Position numbers and translations under genes: made by a program. This document shows, one piece after another, positions 17,025 to 25,082 of a DNA stretch of 64,000 nucleotides; the first letter of the stretch is position 1; each line of letters begins with the position of its first letter. The notes beneath the pieces are model-generated. The model was not told where the DNA came from. It searched no databases and saw only the letters and a list, made by a program, of their open reading frames with translations. This stretch comes from Paenibacillus sp. BIC5C1 (GTDB taxonomy: Bacteria > Bacillota > Bacilli > Paenibacillales > Paenibacillaceae): contig NZ_CP135922.1 of assembly GCF_032399705.1 (NCBI RefSeq), positions 682,001 to 746,000 on the forward strand, given 5' to 3'.

Positions 17025-17486
17025 TTAACCGTTTGCGGATAAACGATCCGCACCGAGTGCAAGCCTTTCCAACAGCTCAGAGAGCAACGTCTTATCATCT
17101 TCGCTCAGACCGCTGACAGCACGATCTATTTTGTGAGCGTAGCCTGGATAGATGTCATCCATCGTACGCTGGCCTTCCTCGGTTAATTCCACGAAAATGA
17201 TGCGTCTGTCTTGCGGACAGTGTTTTCGATGTAAAAGTCCCTTTTGCTCCAGCTTGTCAATGACATAAGTGACATTTCCGCTTTGCAGCAGAAGCTGTGC
17301 ACCGACTTGTTGAATAGGCTGTGCTCCTTTCATATATAGCACTTCGAGCACCCCGTAAGCGGTGGGGTTGAAGCCATGCACTTTGCTTCCGGATACAGCG
17401 TGTTCATTCACGCTCTTAAATGTCTGGGCCAAGGTGCGGTACAGATGAAGAGAACGTTCGGTTCCGATTTCCTGTAATTCCAGCAT
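17025..17486 (-). CDS. MarR-family transcriptional regulator
   Basis: This 153-residue MarR protein has the recognition region QQVGAQLLLQSGNVTYVIDKLEQKGLLHR and the wing CPQDRRIIFVELTEEGQ, with the D-R pair conserved. It has two Cys-free helical dimerisation ends and a single Cys in the wing (HCPQDRR). Close relatives respond to phenolics or oxidants. It is divergent from an MFS exporter gene 367 bp away, which may be its target. The ribosome site is AAGGCGGG. Confidence 0.85.
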   Translation of the reverse strand: MLELQEIGTERSLHLYRTLAQTFKSVNEHAVSGSKVHGFNPTAYGVLEVLYMKGAQPIQQVGAQLLLQSGNVTYVIDKLEQKGLLHRKHCPQDRRIIFVELTEEGQRTMDDIYPGYAHKIDRAVSGLSEDDKTLLSELLERLALGADRLSANG

Positions 17487-17853
17487 ACTGATCCCGCCTT
17501 TTCAGATTTATTGGAGTTGATGAATTTACATTTGACGATTCAAAGGTTCGCCATATTTATATTGTAAGCATCTGTTTGCACGAAAAACATGCGATATGTC
17601 ACAAGATTTGCATTTTTAGCAATTAAAATTTAATCATTTTTCGTCTATATAAATTTTCAGAAAGCTTTTAGCTCCACTTCTTCAGGTTATTTCTGTCCTC
17701 TCCGTTCTCGTGTAAATGTTGAGTTCAATATGTGCTGGAAAAATCATCCTGAAGGCTTCGCGTCTTCTCCGTCTCTGGCAGGAGGTGGGGGCACAGCCTG
17801 CTCTCTATAATAAATTCATATCATGAATGGGTTGAGGGCGGAGGAGAAGAAGG
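17487..17853. other. Divergent promoter region, marR / MFS
   Basis: This AT-rich stretch contains the perfect 13-bp palindrome ATTAAAATTTAAT at 17622-17634, a possible MarR-type site. TATAAT at about 17807 may be the -10 of the MFS gene. No coding sequence is convincing. Confidence 0.45.
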
Positions 17854-19185
17854 ATGACAAGTGGAGTAACGATGCAGGAACGAAGACCCTTGAAGCATAA
17901 TCGATCTTTTATCACTTTGATGGCTGCGCAGGCTATCTCCAATTTGGGAGACTGGCTGCACCTGCTGGCGATTCTTACGCTGGTGGGCATTCGCTGGAAT
18001 GCTACGCCGTGGGAGATTACGTTCACCACACTGTGTGCAGCATTGCCTGTATTGCTTACTGGGCCATTTGCAGGGGCACTGGCGGACCGGGTCAATCGGA
18101 AGTGGCTGATGATCGGTGCAGACGGTGCGCGAATTGTGATCGTTGGAGGGCTTATTTTTGCGGATCAAATGTGGCATGTATATGTATTGCTTATTCTCAA
18201 GTCGTTATTCGATGTGGTGTTCTCACCGGCCAAGAACGGCAAGCTTAAGGAGATTGTGCCGCAGGAGCAATTGGGGCAGGCGGTGTCCATCAGTTCGGTG
18301 ATTGAACAGATGTCCAAAATCATCGGTCCGGCCCTCGGCGGGCTGTTGGTGGCTGCTTTTGGAATCACCTGGTGTTTCGTGTTGGATTCAGCGTCTTTTT
18401 TGATTTCCGGCATTATTTTGCTATGGATTCCTGGAGATCGGGTGATCCAATCTGCGAATCAGCACGTAGAACAAGTAAGGGAAGAGACAGCAGGTGTTGC
18501 TCATTCAGGTGAAAAAACTACGTTTTTGAAAGATACCATGGAGGGCGTCCGCATGCTTGCATCTCTTCCTCATGTGGGTACTTCTCTAATCCTGCTTGCG
18601 TCGGCCCTCCTGTTTCTGCAATTTGCGGATTCACAGACCGTAGTCCTGTTCAGGCAGCTTCCCGGTATTTCAAGTGATCTGCTCGGATGGTGCGTCGCGG
18701 CTAGCGGTGTTGGAACGTTAATTGCAGCGATGAGTGTTCAGAAGTGGAAAAGGGCAGGTCATGTGATCAAGATGGGGCTTGGAACATCATTAATGGGTCT
18801 TGTCATTGGTGGTGTAGGAATGATCGTAGGAGTATGGCCTCATGCCGGGCTTGGCGCCAATTTGCTGCTGATATCGTTATTTGCTCTGGCGGGTGTGGGG
18901 GTTGGCTTTGCCATTGTTCCGTTCCAAATCCTACTGCAGGAACAAACACCTGAATCCATGACGGGGCGTGTGTTTGGAACGGTTGGCAGCATCATGACAG
19001 CCAGTAACATCATGGGTCCGGTGGTAGGTGGATTTTTGGTAACCTCATTCGGAGTTATTCCGGCCTTTATCAGTTCAGGCATTTTGCTAACGCTGCTTGG
19101 TGTGATTTATGTAGTGATTCGCAGGCAAAAAAAGAACGATATGGACCAGAGTTTTCCCGCTAAATCCGTGATTACAGGTAAGTGA
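17854..19185 (+). CDS. MFS transporter (MFS_3 / EntS-like)
   Basis: This 443-residue, 12-helix transporter resembles the MFS_3 (EntS-like exporter) group. It begins FITLMAAQAISNLGDWLHLLAIL (in pieces, AQAISNLGDWL is diagnostic), has motif A as GALADRVNRKWLM, and has PAKNGKLKEIVPQEQLGQAVSISSVIEQMSKIIGPALGG in loops 4-5 (in pieces). Family members export siderophores or drugs. AGGAGAAGAAGG precedes the ATG. It is divergent from a MarR gene, which may control it. Confidence 0.85.
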   Translation: MTSGVTMQERRPLKHNRSFITLMAAQAISNLGDWLHLLAILTLVGIRWNATPWEITFTTLCAALPVLLTGPFAGALADRVNRKWLMIGADGARIVIVGGLIFADQMWHVYVLLILKSLFDVVFSPAKNGKLKEIVPQEQLGQAVSISSVIEQMSKIIGPALGGLLVAAFGITWCFVLDSASFLISGIILLWIPGDRVIQSANQHVEQVREETAGVAHSGEKTTFLKDTMEGVRMLASLPHVGTSLILLASALLFLQFADSQTVVLFRQLPGISSDLLGWCVAASGVGTLIAAMSVQKWKRAGHVIKMGLGTSLMGLVIGGVGMIVGVWPHAGLGANLLLISLFALAGVGVGFAIVPFQILLQEQTPESMTGRVFGTVGSIMTASNIMGPVVGGFLVTSFGVIPAFISSGILLTLLGVIYVVIRRQKKNDMDQSFPAKSVITGK

Positions 19186-19401
19186 AACGATTGTGCAAAT
19201 GATCTGGTTTCAGAGGTGGAAATAGGGAAATTTTTAGTATGATTTTCATTAAAATTTTAACTTTTTAAATGAAAAGCGTTTGAGTAAACGCCTTCACGTT
19301 TAATGAGGAACAGGCAGAAATCCCTGTATTCTAATTATTCCTAGGGGAAAACTCATATGTCTTGTCCCACCAACGCAGTAGCGGAAAGGGGGTGAAGCAA
19401 C

Positions 19402-20751
19402 TTGAATGTAAAGTTACCAAAATCGATTGTTCGACTTGGCAGCATACCACTGGCTTTACTTGCATGGACGCTGATTTTTGGACTGGGATCGTCGCATGTA
19501 TATGCGGATAATGCTCAGACATCTTCAGCTAACAAGTCCAGTGGCTTATCGCTGAATTTGTTTTCACAAGATTCGGATGGCGGGTTGAACCTGACTCCGT
19601 CAGTATCTGTATCCACACCATTGCTGGATGTTGAAGTTCCGTCGATCAAAGCGAATGAATCGACAGGCAAGCTGAGTGTATCGGAACTAAAGGTAGATAC
19701 GCCGCTTGGATCGGCAGGAACATCAGAGATCGGTATTGATGCGAAGCAAGGGAGCGTTGAACTTCCGTCTGTAAAGGCGGATACACCGATTTTAAAAGCG
19801 GATGTATCGAGCAGCGAGGTAAACCTGAACGAAGGGACAGCTTCCTTGCCTGGTGTTACCGCAGAGGTACCCGAGGTCATCAAGGCAGAGACATCTGCTG
19901 TGAATACAAATCTTCGGCAAGGTAAGGTTGAATTACCTTCCGTTAAGGTGGATGTACCTGAAGTTACTTCGATCAATGTCTCCTCATCAAGTGTGGATCT
20001 GACTGAAGGTGAAGTTCAGCTTCCTTCGGTGGAAGCGAATATTCCTGTAGTGAATGTTTCCGCAGGTATTACTCCGGAAAAGGGAACGGTAGAAATACCT
20101 AGTGTGAATCCCGAACAGCCTTCGGTCGTTAAAACACCGAGTGCTGAAAAGCCTGAAATCGGCGAAACGGAGCCAGTAGATCAGGTTTCACCGCAGGATA
20201 ATGAAGACGGACAACATGCTGTACAGGTTACGGGTGAAGTGATTGACGTCTCTCCAGAATCTGCAGTACGTCCACAACAACCTGCTACTTCGCAGGCAGT
20301 GCCTGTAGAAGAATCGAATCAGGAGAAGGATTCTGATTCAGATGCAGTATTGGCAGTTGAGAAGCAATTCCTGTTGGATGAGCCAACTGTTGAACCTTCT
20401 GTTACCAATCAAGAGCAGAATAACGAAGATGTTAATTTGCAAAAGGATGATTCCCATAATGCGTTACCATTGCAGCCGCGTACAGAACGATCTCATGATT
20501 GGCCTGTCATGGCAACATCTTCAGGGGCAGCCAATGCTGCCGCAGTTGGAAGCTCTGGTACTTCCGGTGTATCGGGTGGGGGAGCAACCGCTCCCGCTGT
20601 TGCCCTTTCAGGAACAACAACCGGACTGGTGACGCCAGATTACGATTATGCTTTCAGGATGGAACGATTGGATGGTTTCAGTCAATGGTCTCAAGCGCCG
20701 CCAGGGCGGCCGCCGCAATATACCTCTTTCTCTCAAACACAATGGAGTTAA
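19402..20751 (+). CDS. Secreted repeat protein of unknown function (beta-type repeats)
   Basis: This 449-residue protein starts with TTG, six bases after GGGGGTGA. Residues 1-35 form a signal peptide ending at SHVYADNA. Residues 50-235 hold about five degenerate repeats of 28-29 residues with the core G-x-VELPSVKADTP, in which hydrophobic residues alternate, suggesting stacked beta strands. An acidic Glu/Gln/Asp/Pro-rich region follows, then a Gly/Ala/Ser/Thr-rich stretch and a Pro-rich tail (APPGRPPQ). It has no LPXTG anchor, catalytic motif or named domain. A second secreted repeat protein begins 34 bp later, so the two are probably cotranscribed. A surface or matrix role is inference. Confidence 0.7.
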   Translation: MNVKLPKSIVRLGSIPLALLAWTLIFGLGSSHVYADNAQTSSANKSSGLSLNLFSQDSDGGLNLTPSVSVSTPLLDVEVPSIKANESTGKLSVSELKVDTPLGSAGTSEIGIDAKQGSVELPSVKADTPILKADVSSSEVNLNEGTASLPGVTAEVPEVIKAETSAVNTNLRQGKVELPSVKVDVPEVTSINVSSSSVDLTEGEVQLPSVEANIPVVNVSAGITPEKGTVEIPSVNPEQPSVVKTPSAEKPEIGETEPVDQVSPQDNEDGQHAVQVTGEVIDVSPESAVRPQQPATSQAVPVEESNQEKDSDSDAVLAVEKQFLLDEPTVEPSVTNQEQNNEDVNLQKDDSHNALPLQPRTERSHDWPVMATSSGAANAAAVGSSGTSGVSGGGATAPAVALSGTTTGLVTPDYDYAFRMERLDGFSQWSQAPPGRPPQYTSFSQTQWS

Positions 20752-20785
20752 TTCAAACCAAAATGGAGAAGGAGTGTATATTATC

Positions 20786-22111
20786 ATGAAAAAAGTGAAT
20801 CGTTGGGTGAAATTGTCGGTATTGTCGGGTACGTTGGTCGCTGGATTGTTGGGAGCTTCGCAAGCAACTTACGCGGATAGCTACAGCAATAACAGCAGCG
20901 GAAATCTGGATCTGAATGCAGGTTTGCGACTGGAGCTGGGATCTCTTCTGTCAGGACACCGTGACGCAGATTACGGCAGCAATGGCAGCTACGGAAGCTC
21001 GTCCAGTGCATCTGGAGCATTGAATCTGGATGTTGGTTTGAATGCCGGCCTATCCTCTGAGAATACGAACAAAAACCGTTACAATGATCGTTCTTCCGAT
21101 TATACTGCTGAACACAGCAGTTCTGGTAACCTGGGCCTTGGGCTCAATGCCAATGTATCGGGAGAAGGTACAACGATGAGCGACTATTCACGAAGCGGTG
21201 AGCATCGTAACAACAGCAGCAACTATGCGAGCGAAAGCCGCGGCGCGCTGGATCTGGGCCTGAATGTTAAAGCCGAAGGTGAGAGTGCAACAATGGCTCA
21301 AACTGAACGCAACAACAGCGTGAAAGGTGATCGTGATCGTAACAACAGCAGCAGCTATGCGAGCGAAAGCCGCGGCGCGCTGGATCTGGGCCTGAACGCT
21401 AAAGCGGAAGGTGAGAGTGCTGCAATGGCTCAAACCGAACGCAACAACAGCGTGAAGGGTGATCGTGATCGTACCGAGAGCAGCAGCTATGCAAGTGAAA
21501 GCCGTGGCGCGCTGGACCTGAGTCTGAACGCGAAGGCCGAAGGTGAGAGCGCCACATGGGCTCAAACTGAACGCAACAATAGCGTGAAAGGTGATCGTGA
21601 TCGAAACGAAAACAGCAGCTATGCAAGTGAAAGCCGCGGCGCGCTTGACCTGGGCCTGAATGCTAAAGCCGAAGGTGAGAGTGCAACAATGGCTCAAACT
21701 GAACGCAACAACAGCGTGAAGGGTGATCGTAATCGTACCGAGAGCAGCAGCTATGCGAGCGAAAGCCGCGGCGCGCTGGATCTGGGTCTGAACGCGAAAG
21801 CGGAAGGTGAGAGTGCAACAATGGCTCAAACTGAACGCAACAACAGCGTGAAGGGCGATCGTGATCGAACCGATAGCAGCAGCTATGGGAGCGAAAGCCG
21901 TGGCGCGCTGGTTCTGGGTCTGAACGCGAAAGCGGAAGGTGAGAGTGCGACAATGGCTCAAACTGAACGCAACAATAGCATGAAAGGTGATCGTGATCGT
22001 ACCGAAAGCAGCAGCTATGCGAGCGAAAGCCGCGGGGCACTGGATCTGGGTCTGAATGTAAATGCAGATGCAGAAAGCGAAACTTCAACTGTGGTGGAGT
22101 CAAATCGGTAG
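20786..22111 (+). CDS. Secreted protein with near-identical 44-residue tandem repeats, unknown
   Basis: This 441-residue protein has a clear signal peptide (VKLSVLSGTLVAGLLGASQATYADS, cleaved after about residue 31). The mature N-terminus has degenerate units with GNLDLNAGL, GALNLDVGL and GNLGLGLNA. From 21209 there are six full and one partial 44-residue repeats containing SESRGALDLGLNAKAEGE, then MAQTERNNSVKGDRDR. Alternating L/A residues suggest an amphipathic beta strand, while the rest is polar and charged. There are no Cys, anchor or enzyme motifs. It could be a fibril, amyloid-like or matrix protein (inference). The ATG at 20786 follows GAGAAGGAG. Long antisense frames here are artefacts of the repeats. 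Confidence 0.75.
   Translation: MKKVNRWVKLSVLSGTLVAGLLGASQATYADSYSNNSSGNLDLNAGLRLELGSLLSGHRDADYGSNGSYGSSSSASGALNLDVGLNAGLSSENTNKNRYNDRSSDYTAEHSSSGNLGLGLNANVSGEGTTMSDYSRSGEHRNNSSNYASESRGALDLGLNVKAEGESATMAQTERNNSVKGDRDRNNSSSYASESRGALDLGLNAKAEGESAAMAQTERNNSVKGDRDRTESSSYASESRGALDLSLNAKAEGESATWAQTERNNSVKGDRDRNENSSYASESRGALDLGLNAKAEGESATMAQTERNNSVKGDRNRTESSSYASESRGALDLGLNAKAEGESATMAQTERNNSVKGDRDRTDSSSYGSESRGALVLGLNAKAEGESATMAQTERNNSMKGDRDRTESSSYASESRGALDLGLNVNADAESETSTVVESNR
21209..22108 (+). repeat. Tandem 132-bp coding repeats
   Basis: Six complete 132-bp units start at 21209, 21341, 21473, 21605, 21737 and 21869, and a seventh diverged unit starts at 22001. Phase is kept exactly, without indels. 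Units differ mainly at the first three residues (NNS, TES, NEN, TDS) and at scattered third positions. Such arrays usually change copy number by recombination. Confidence 0.9.
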
Positions 22112-22137
22112 TATGAGATTTTCACTGTAACATAAAG

Positions 22138-22167
22138 AAGCAGGGGTTCCGGAACCCCTGCTTTTTT
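22138..22167 (+). terminator. Intrinsic terminator after repeat protein
   Basis: GCAGGGGTTCC and GGAACCCCTGC form a perfect stem followed by TTTTTT. Confidence 0.88.
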
Positions 22168-22280
22168 CATTTTACTGGAACAAGCAACATAAATTTTTCA
22201 AATTTCGAATTTATGTAGAGAGGATAAAGTGTTAGTATAGCTATGCCTTTATCCTTGGATTTTCTTCTTTGAAAAAGAGA

Positions 22281-22324
22281 ATGAAAAAAATCTGGAGATA
22301 ACAGCAATCGGAAGATTGTTCTGG
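22281..22324 (+). repeat. 44-bp intergenic repeat, copy 2
   Basis: It matches copy 1 at 14664-14707 at 39 of 44 positions, in the same orientation. Here it lies about 90 bp upstream of the ecsA-like start codon. Confidence 0.6.
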
Positions 22325-22414
22325 CATTAAAATGATCAAACAATTCCTCACGAACTCGATTACAATATCATTAAAGATCCGAACAAGCACCTGACAGGAC
22401 AGGGAGTGAATGAT

Positions 22415-23140
22415 ATGGAAAACGAAGATACATCCGCACAGGAGTCCATATTGGACGTACATATTACGGAAGCAGGATATGAGGCGGGGCAATCCACGAT
22501 TAGGAACATCCGATTACAGGTGGCGCCGGGGGAACTGGTGGGTATTATCGGACCGAATGGTGCTGGCAAAAGCACTACTATCAAAACATTACTTGGTCTG
22601 CTTGAACATGCAAAGTATGAAGTAACCATTGGGGGAGACGGACGTTATGCCTATATCCCGGAACAACCTGTTTTTTACGAATATATGACCCTGTGGGAAC
22701 ATCTCGATCTGGCAGCTGCCGCCTATGAAATGGAGGAAGAGGTCTTTGTTGCCAGGGCGGAGGAGATGTTGGTTCGTTTCGGCATGGACCACGTTCGTAA
22801 TGATCTTCCGGCCAGTTTCTCCAAGGGAATGCGGCAGAAAATGATGCTGATGATCGGCTTCCTGTCCTCGCCGGATGTATATATTGTGGACGAGCCTTTC
22901 ATCGGGCTGGACCCGAGAGCAACCAAGGATTTTCTAAAGTTGCTGGACGATGAGCGCCGCCGTGGTGCGGGTGTTCTTATGTCAACGCATGTACTGGATA
23001 CCGCTGAGCGAATCTGTGATCGGTTTATACTCATCCATTCCGGGCGCTCAGCTGCTGAAGGAACACTGGACGAAATACGAGCAGCCGCAGATTTGCCGGA
23101 TGCCTCGTTGTTTGATTGTTTTGACACTCTGACATCCTAA
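22415..23140 (+). CDS. ecsA: ABC transporter ATP-binding protein, EcsA-like
   Basis: This 241-residue ATPase has Walker A GPNGAGKST at about residues 46-54, a Q-loop near IPEQPVFYEYMTLWEHL (in pieces), the signature SFSKGMRQK, Walker B VYIVDEPF and the switch His in MSTHVLD. The next gene encodes an EcsB-type permease. In B. subtilis, EcsAB affects secretion, competence, sporulation and regulated intramembrane proteolysis, though its substrate is not settled. The ATG at 22415 lies eight bases after AGGGAG. A GTG nine bases upstream is less likely. The secreted repeat proteins lie just upstream. Confidence 0.87.
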   Translation: MENEDTSAQESILDVHITEAGYEAGQSTIRNIRLQVAPGELVGIIGPNGAGKSTTIKTLLGLLEHAKYEVTIGGDGRYAYIPEQPVFYEYMTLWEHLDLAAAAYEMEEEVFVARAEEMLVRFGMDHVRNDLPASFSKGMRQKMMLMIGFLSSPDVYIVDEPFIGLDPRATKDFLKLLDDERRRGAGVLMSTHVLDTAERICDRFILIHSGRSAAEGTLDEIRAAADLPDASLFDCFDTLTS

Positions 23141-23158
23141 TCGGGAAGGGGGGGAAAG

Positions 23159-24409
23159 ATGGAGACCTCTCGAGCATCCAAGCCACTTGGTTTATATAGA
23201 CGCAGACGCAAGGAGCACTTCAATGAACAATTGAAAAACCTGAAACTGGTAGTAGACTGGACGGTATGGGTATATCTCCTTATTCCGGGTGTGCTGTATT
23301 TCAGCGGATGGTACGTGACTTTATGGTCCAAACCACTGCCAACATGGGCGACCGGATTAACGCTGCCTACACTGACAGGACTGATCGACATCATTATGCT
23401 TACAGGTGGAATTCTTATATTTGTAGAGGAAGCGGATGTGCTGTTCCTGAAATCAAGGTCGCTGTGGATGCGTACATTGATGAGACAGGGGATCTACCGG
23501 GCTTGCTTGATGCATCTGGGCAAAATGATTGCAATTACGGCGTTGACCTCACCACTATGGTCTCGTGTGTATGACATGTCGTTTATCCATATCGCACTAA
23601 TAGCGATTTGGTTTGGCGCAGTAGCTTCATTCCAGGTCATTATTCTACATATGACGAAAGTACGTTATACCGGATGGAGACGCTGGATTCGCATGATCCC
23701 TTTAGCAGTTGTAATGGGCACTATCACGATTGGGGTAACATCATGGATGCATGAACACATCTGGACACTGCTTGCAGGTATTGTGGCCGCAATCCTTCTT
23801 CTAATTACGGTTGGCCGAATGAGGCTGGAGATGAAGGGAACCTTTGAGGGTGATGTACGTGAAGATTTACGAGAAAGGCTCAAGTTCACAGCCCTTTTAC
23901 TGAGTCGATCTGTGAACAAGCCGAAAGCGCCGCGCACCCGGACGGTCATATTCCGCAAGCAGCGCAAGTTGCTGCGTCATCGAACCATCTCTAATCGGAC
24001 AGCTGAGACGGCATTCAAAGCATTCTTTCGTAACTCCTCGACCATGAAATTGTACTTGCAGCTTGGCGGCCTTTCGATCGTTGCCGTTGCTTTACCACCT
24101 TTCCCGGTCAATGTAATCGTGTGTGGCTTGTTGGTCATCATGTTGAGTGTACTTTTTTATCGCTCCTGGGAGGTATTTGCAACCTCGGAGTACGTTCAGC
24201 TCGTATCCTATGATTCGGAGGCGTTAAATCGTGCAGGTCTGACCATGGTACGGATGTTGTTTGTTCCGTTGGGGATTTTAATGGGGTTTTCACTGGGAGC
24301 AGCTTGGCTAGGCTGGCTGGAAGGTATCGTCACGGCTGCGGCTGTCGTGGCATTCGGACTGTTCGTCCTGTCAATAACGGGCTGGATTCGGTACTTCCGA
24401 TCCGCTTAG
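23159..24409 (+). CDS. ecsB: ABC transporter permease, EcsB-like
   Basis: This 416-residue membrane protein has the N-terminal LYRRRRKEHFNEQLKNLKLVVDW (in pieces; basic, then first helix) and several paired transmembrane helices. A cytoplasmic basic loop lies around residues 235-285 (KAPRTRTVIFRKQRKLLRHR). This architecture matches EcsB. It begins 18 bp after the ATPase gene, behind GGGAAGGGGGGGAAAG, in a clear two-gene operon. EcsB pairs with EcsA in the membrane. The transported substrate cannot be read from the sequence. Confidence 0.85.
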   Translation: METSRASKPLGLYRRRRKEHFNEQLKNLKLVVDWTVWVYLLIPGVLYFSGWYVTLWSKPLPTWATGLTLPTLTGLIDIIMLTGGILIFVEEADVLFLKSRSLWMRTLMRQGIYRACLMHLGKMIAITALTSPLWSRVYDMSFIHIALIAIWFGAVASFQVIILHMTKVRYTGWRRWIRMIPLAVVMGTITIGVTSWMHEHIWTLLAGIVAAILLLITVGRMRLEMKGTFEGDVREDLRERLKFTALLLSRSVNKPKAPRTRTVIFRKQRKLLRHRTISNRTAETAFKAFFRNSSTMKLYLQLGGLSIVAVALPPFPVNVIVCGLLVIMLSVLFYRSWEVFATSEYVQLVSYDSEALNRAGLTMVRMLFVPLGILMGFSLGAAWLGWLEGIVTAAAVVAFGLFVLSITGWIRYFRSA

Positions 24410-24523
24410 TTGATATTCTTCCTTGTACAGTAGCATATCAGATGAAGTAACTGACCATGCTATAGGAGACGGATCTTATGATTTTGAAGGTAAGGGATCA
24501 GCTCTCGCAAGGAGGAAAAAATC

Positions 24524-24907
24524 ATGATGGACGATAGTGAACTTCAGGTGCACTTCGCAGACAATGCAGCACTGCTGGCGGCGCAGGCAACACTGGAGGA
24601 ACTGGGGTATAAGCCATACCAGTCAGGACCGCTTGAATTGTACATTCCTACAGATCGCCAGGATACGCAATCTGCTGTGGAAATCGTACAGTCACACGGA
24701 GGAAGTGCGGTATTTCTCTCCGAAACAGATGGATTGGATCAGTTTCAGAATATATCCATTCCGGCTCATCTCGTAAATGAAGATTGGAATGAAGGTTATG
24801 CGAGCGGAATTCAGGAGAGCAATCCTGAACAGGAGATGTCTAACCGGGATGAAGATCCGACATTTGATGATTCAGTGGATGGTTTCTCGGGCAGTGTGAA
24901 GGCGTAA
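24524..24907 (+). CDS. Conserved hypothetical acidic protein
   Basis: This 127-residue acidic soluble protein opens with an alpha/beta pattern (ELQVHFADNAALLAAQATLEELGYKP) and ends with a disordered Asp/Glu/Ser-rich tail. The N-terminal 80 residues could be a ferredoxin-like fold (strand-helix-strand twice). I do not recognise a family. AAGGAGG precedes the ATG. It stands between the ecsB-like gene and a bidirectional terminator. Confidence 0.65.
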   Translation: MMDDSELQVHFADNAALLAAQATLEELGYKPYQSGPLELYIPTDRQDTQSAVEIVQSHGGSAVFLSETDGLDQFQNISIPAHLVNEDWNEGYASGIQESNPEQEMSNRDEDPTFDDSVDGFSGSVKA

Positions 24908-24979
24908 ATACAACAGGGGCAACGATGCTGCTTGCCTAGTTGGTGACATTGATTCTGTATTGCATACATCTCAAAAAAA

Positions 24980-25018
24980 CCTCGACACCCCCGCTATAGC
25001 GGGATGTCGAGGTTTTTT
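24980..25018. terminator. Bidirectional terminator
   Basis: CCTCGACA and TGTCGAGG outer arms and inner CCCGCtataGCGGG form a long stem, with T-runs on both sides, between convergent genes. Confidence 0.88.
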
Positions 25019-25082
25019 CATGCTTTTAATAACCTTACGTGATACTGAACGTGAATTGATCCATGAACAACCTATGTTCAAG

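Larger units (their letters stand above)
22112..22414. other. Gene-free stretch before ecsA-like gene
   Basis: It holds the terminator at 22138-22167 and the second copy of the 44-bp repeat at 22281-22324. The remainder is AT-rich and probably contains the ABC transporter promoter. Confidence 0.6.

Noticed and set aside
19276..19291. GCGTTTgagtAAACGC hairpin considered as a terminator after the MFS gene
   Set aside because: It is short and has no T-run on either side.
21188..21961. A 257-codon minus-strand open frame with its own 44-residue repeats
   Set aside because: It mirrors the tandem repeats of the secreted protein gene. The plus-strand frame has a signal peptide, ribosome site and terminator, and this one has none.
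20960..22111. Regularly spaced repeats considered as a CRISPR array
   Set aside because: The repeats are 132 bp, contiguous and in coding phase, with no unique spacers.
24478..24537. A 19-codon frame overlapping the start of the acidic hypothetical gene
   Set aside because: It has no ribosome site and includes the ribosome site of the real gene.
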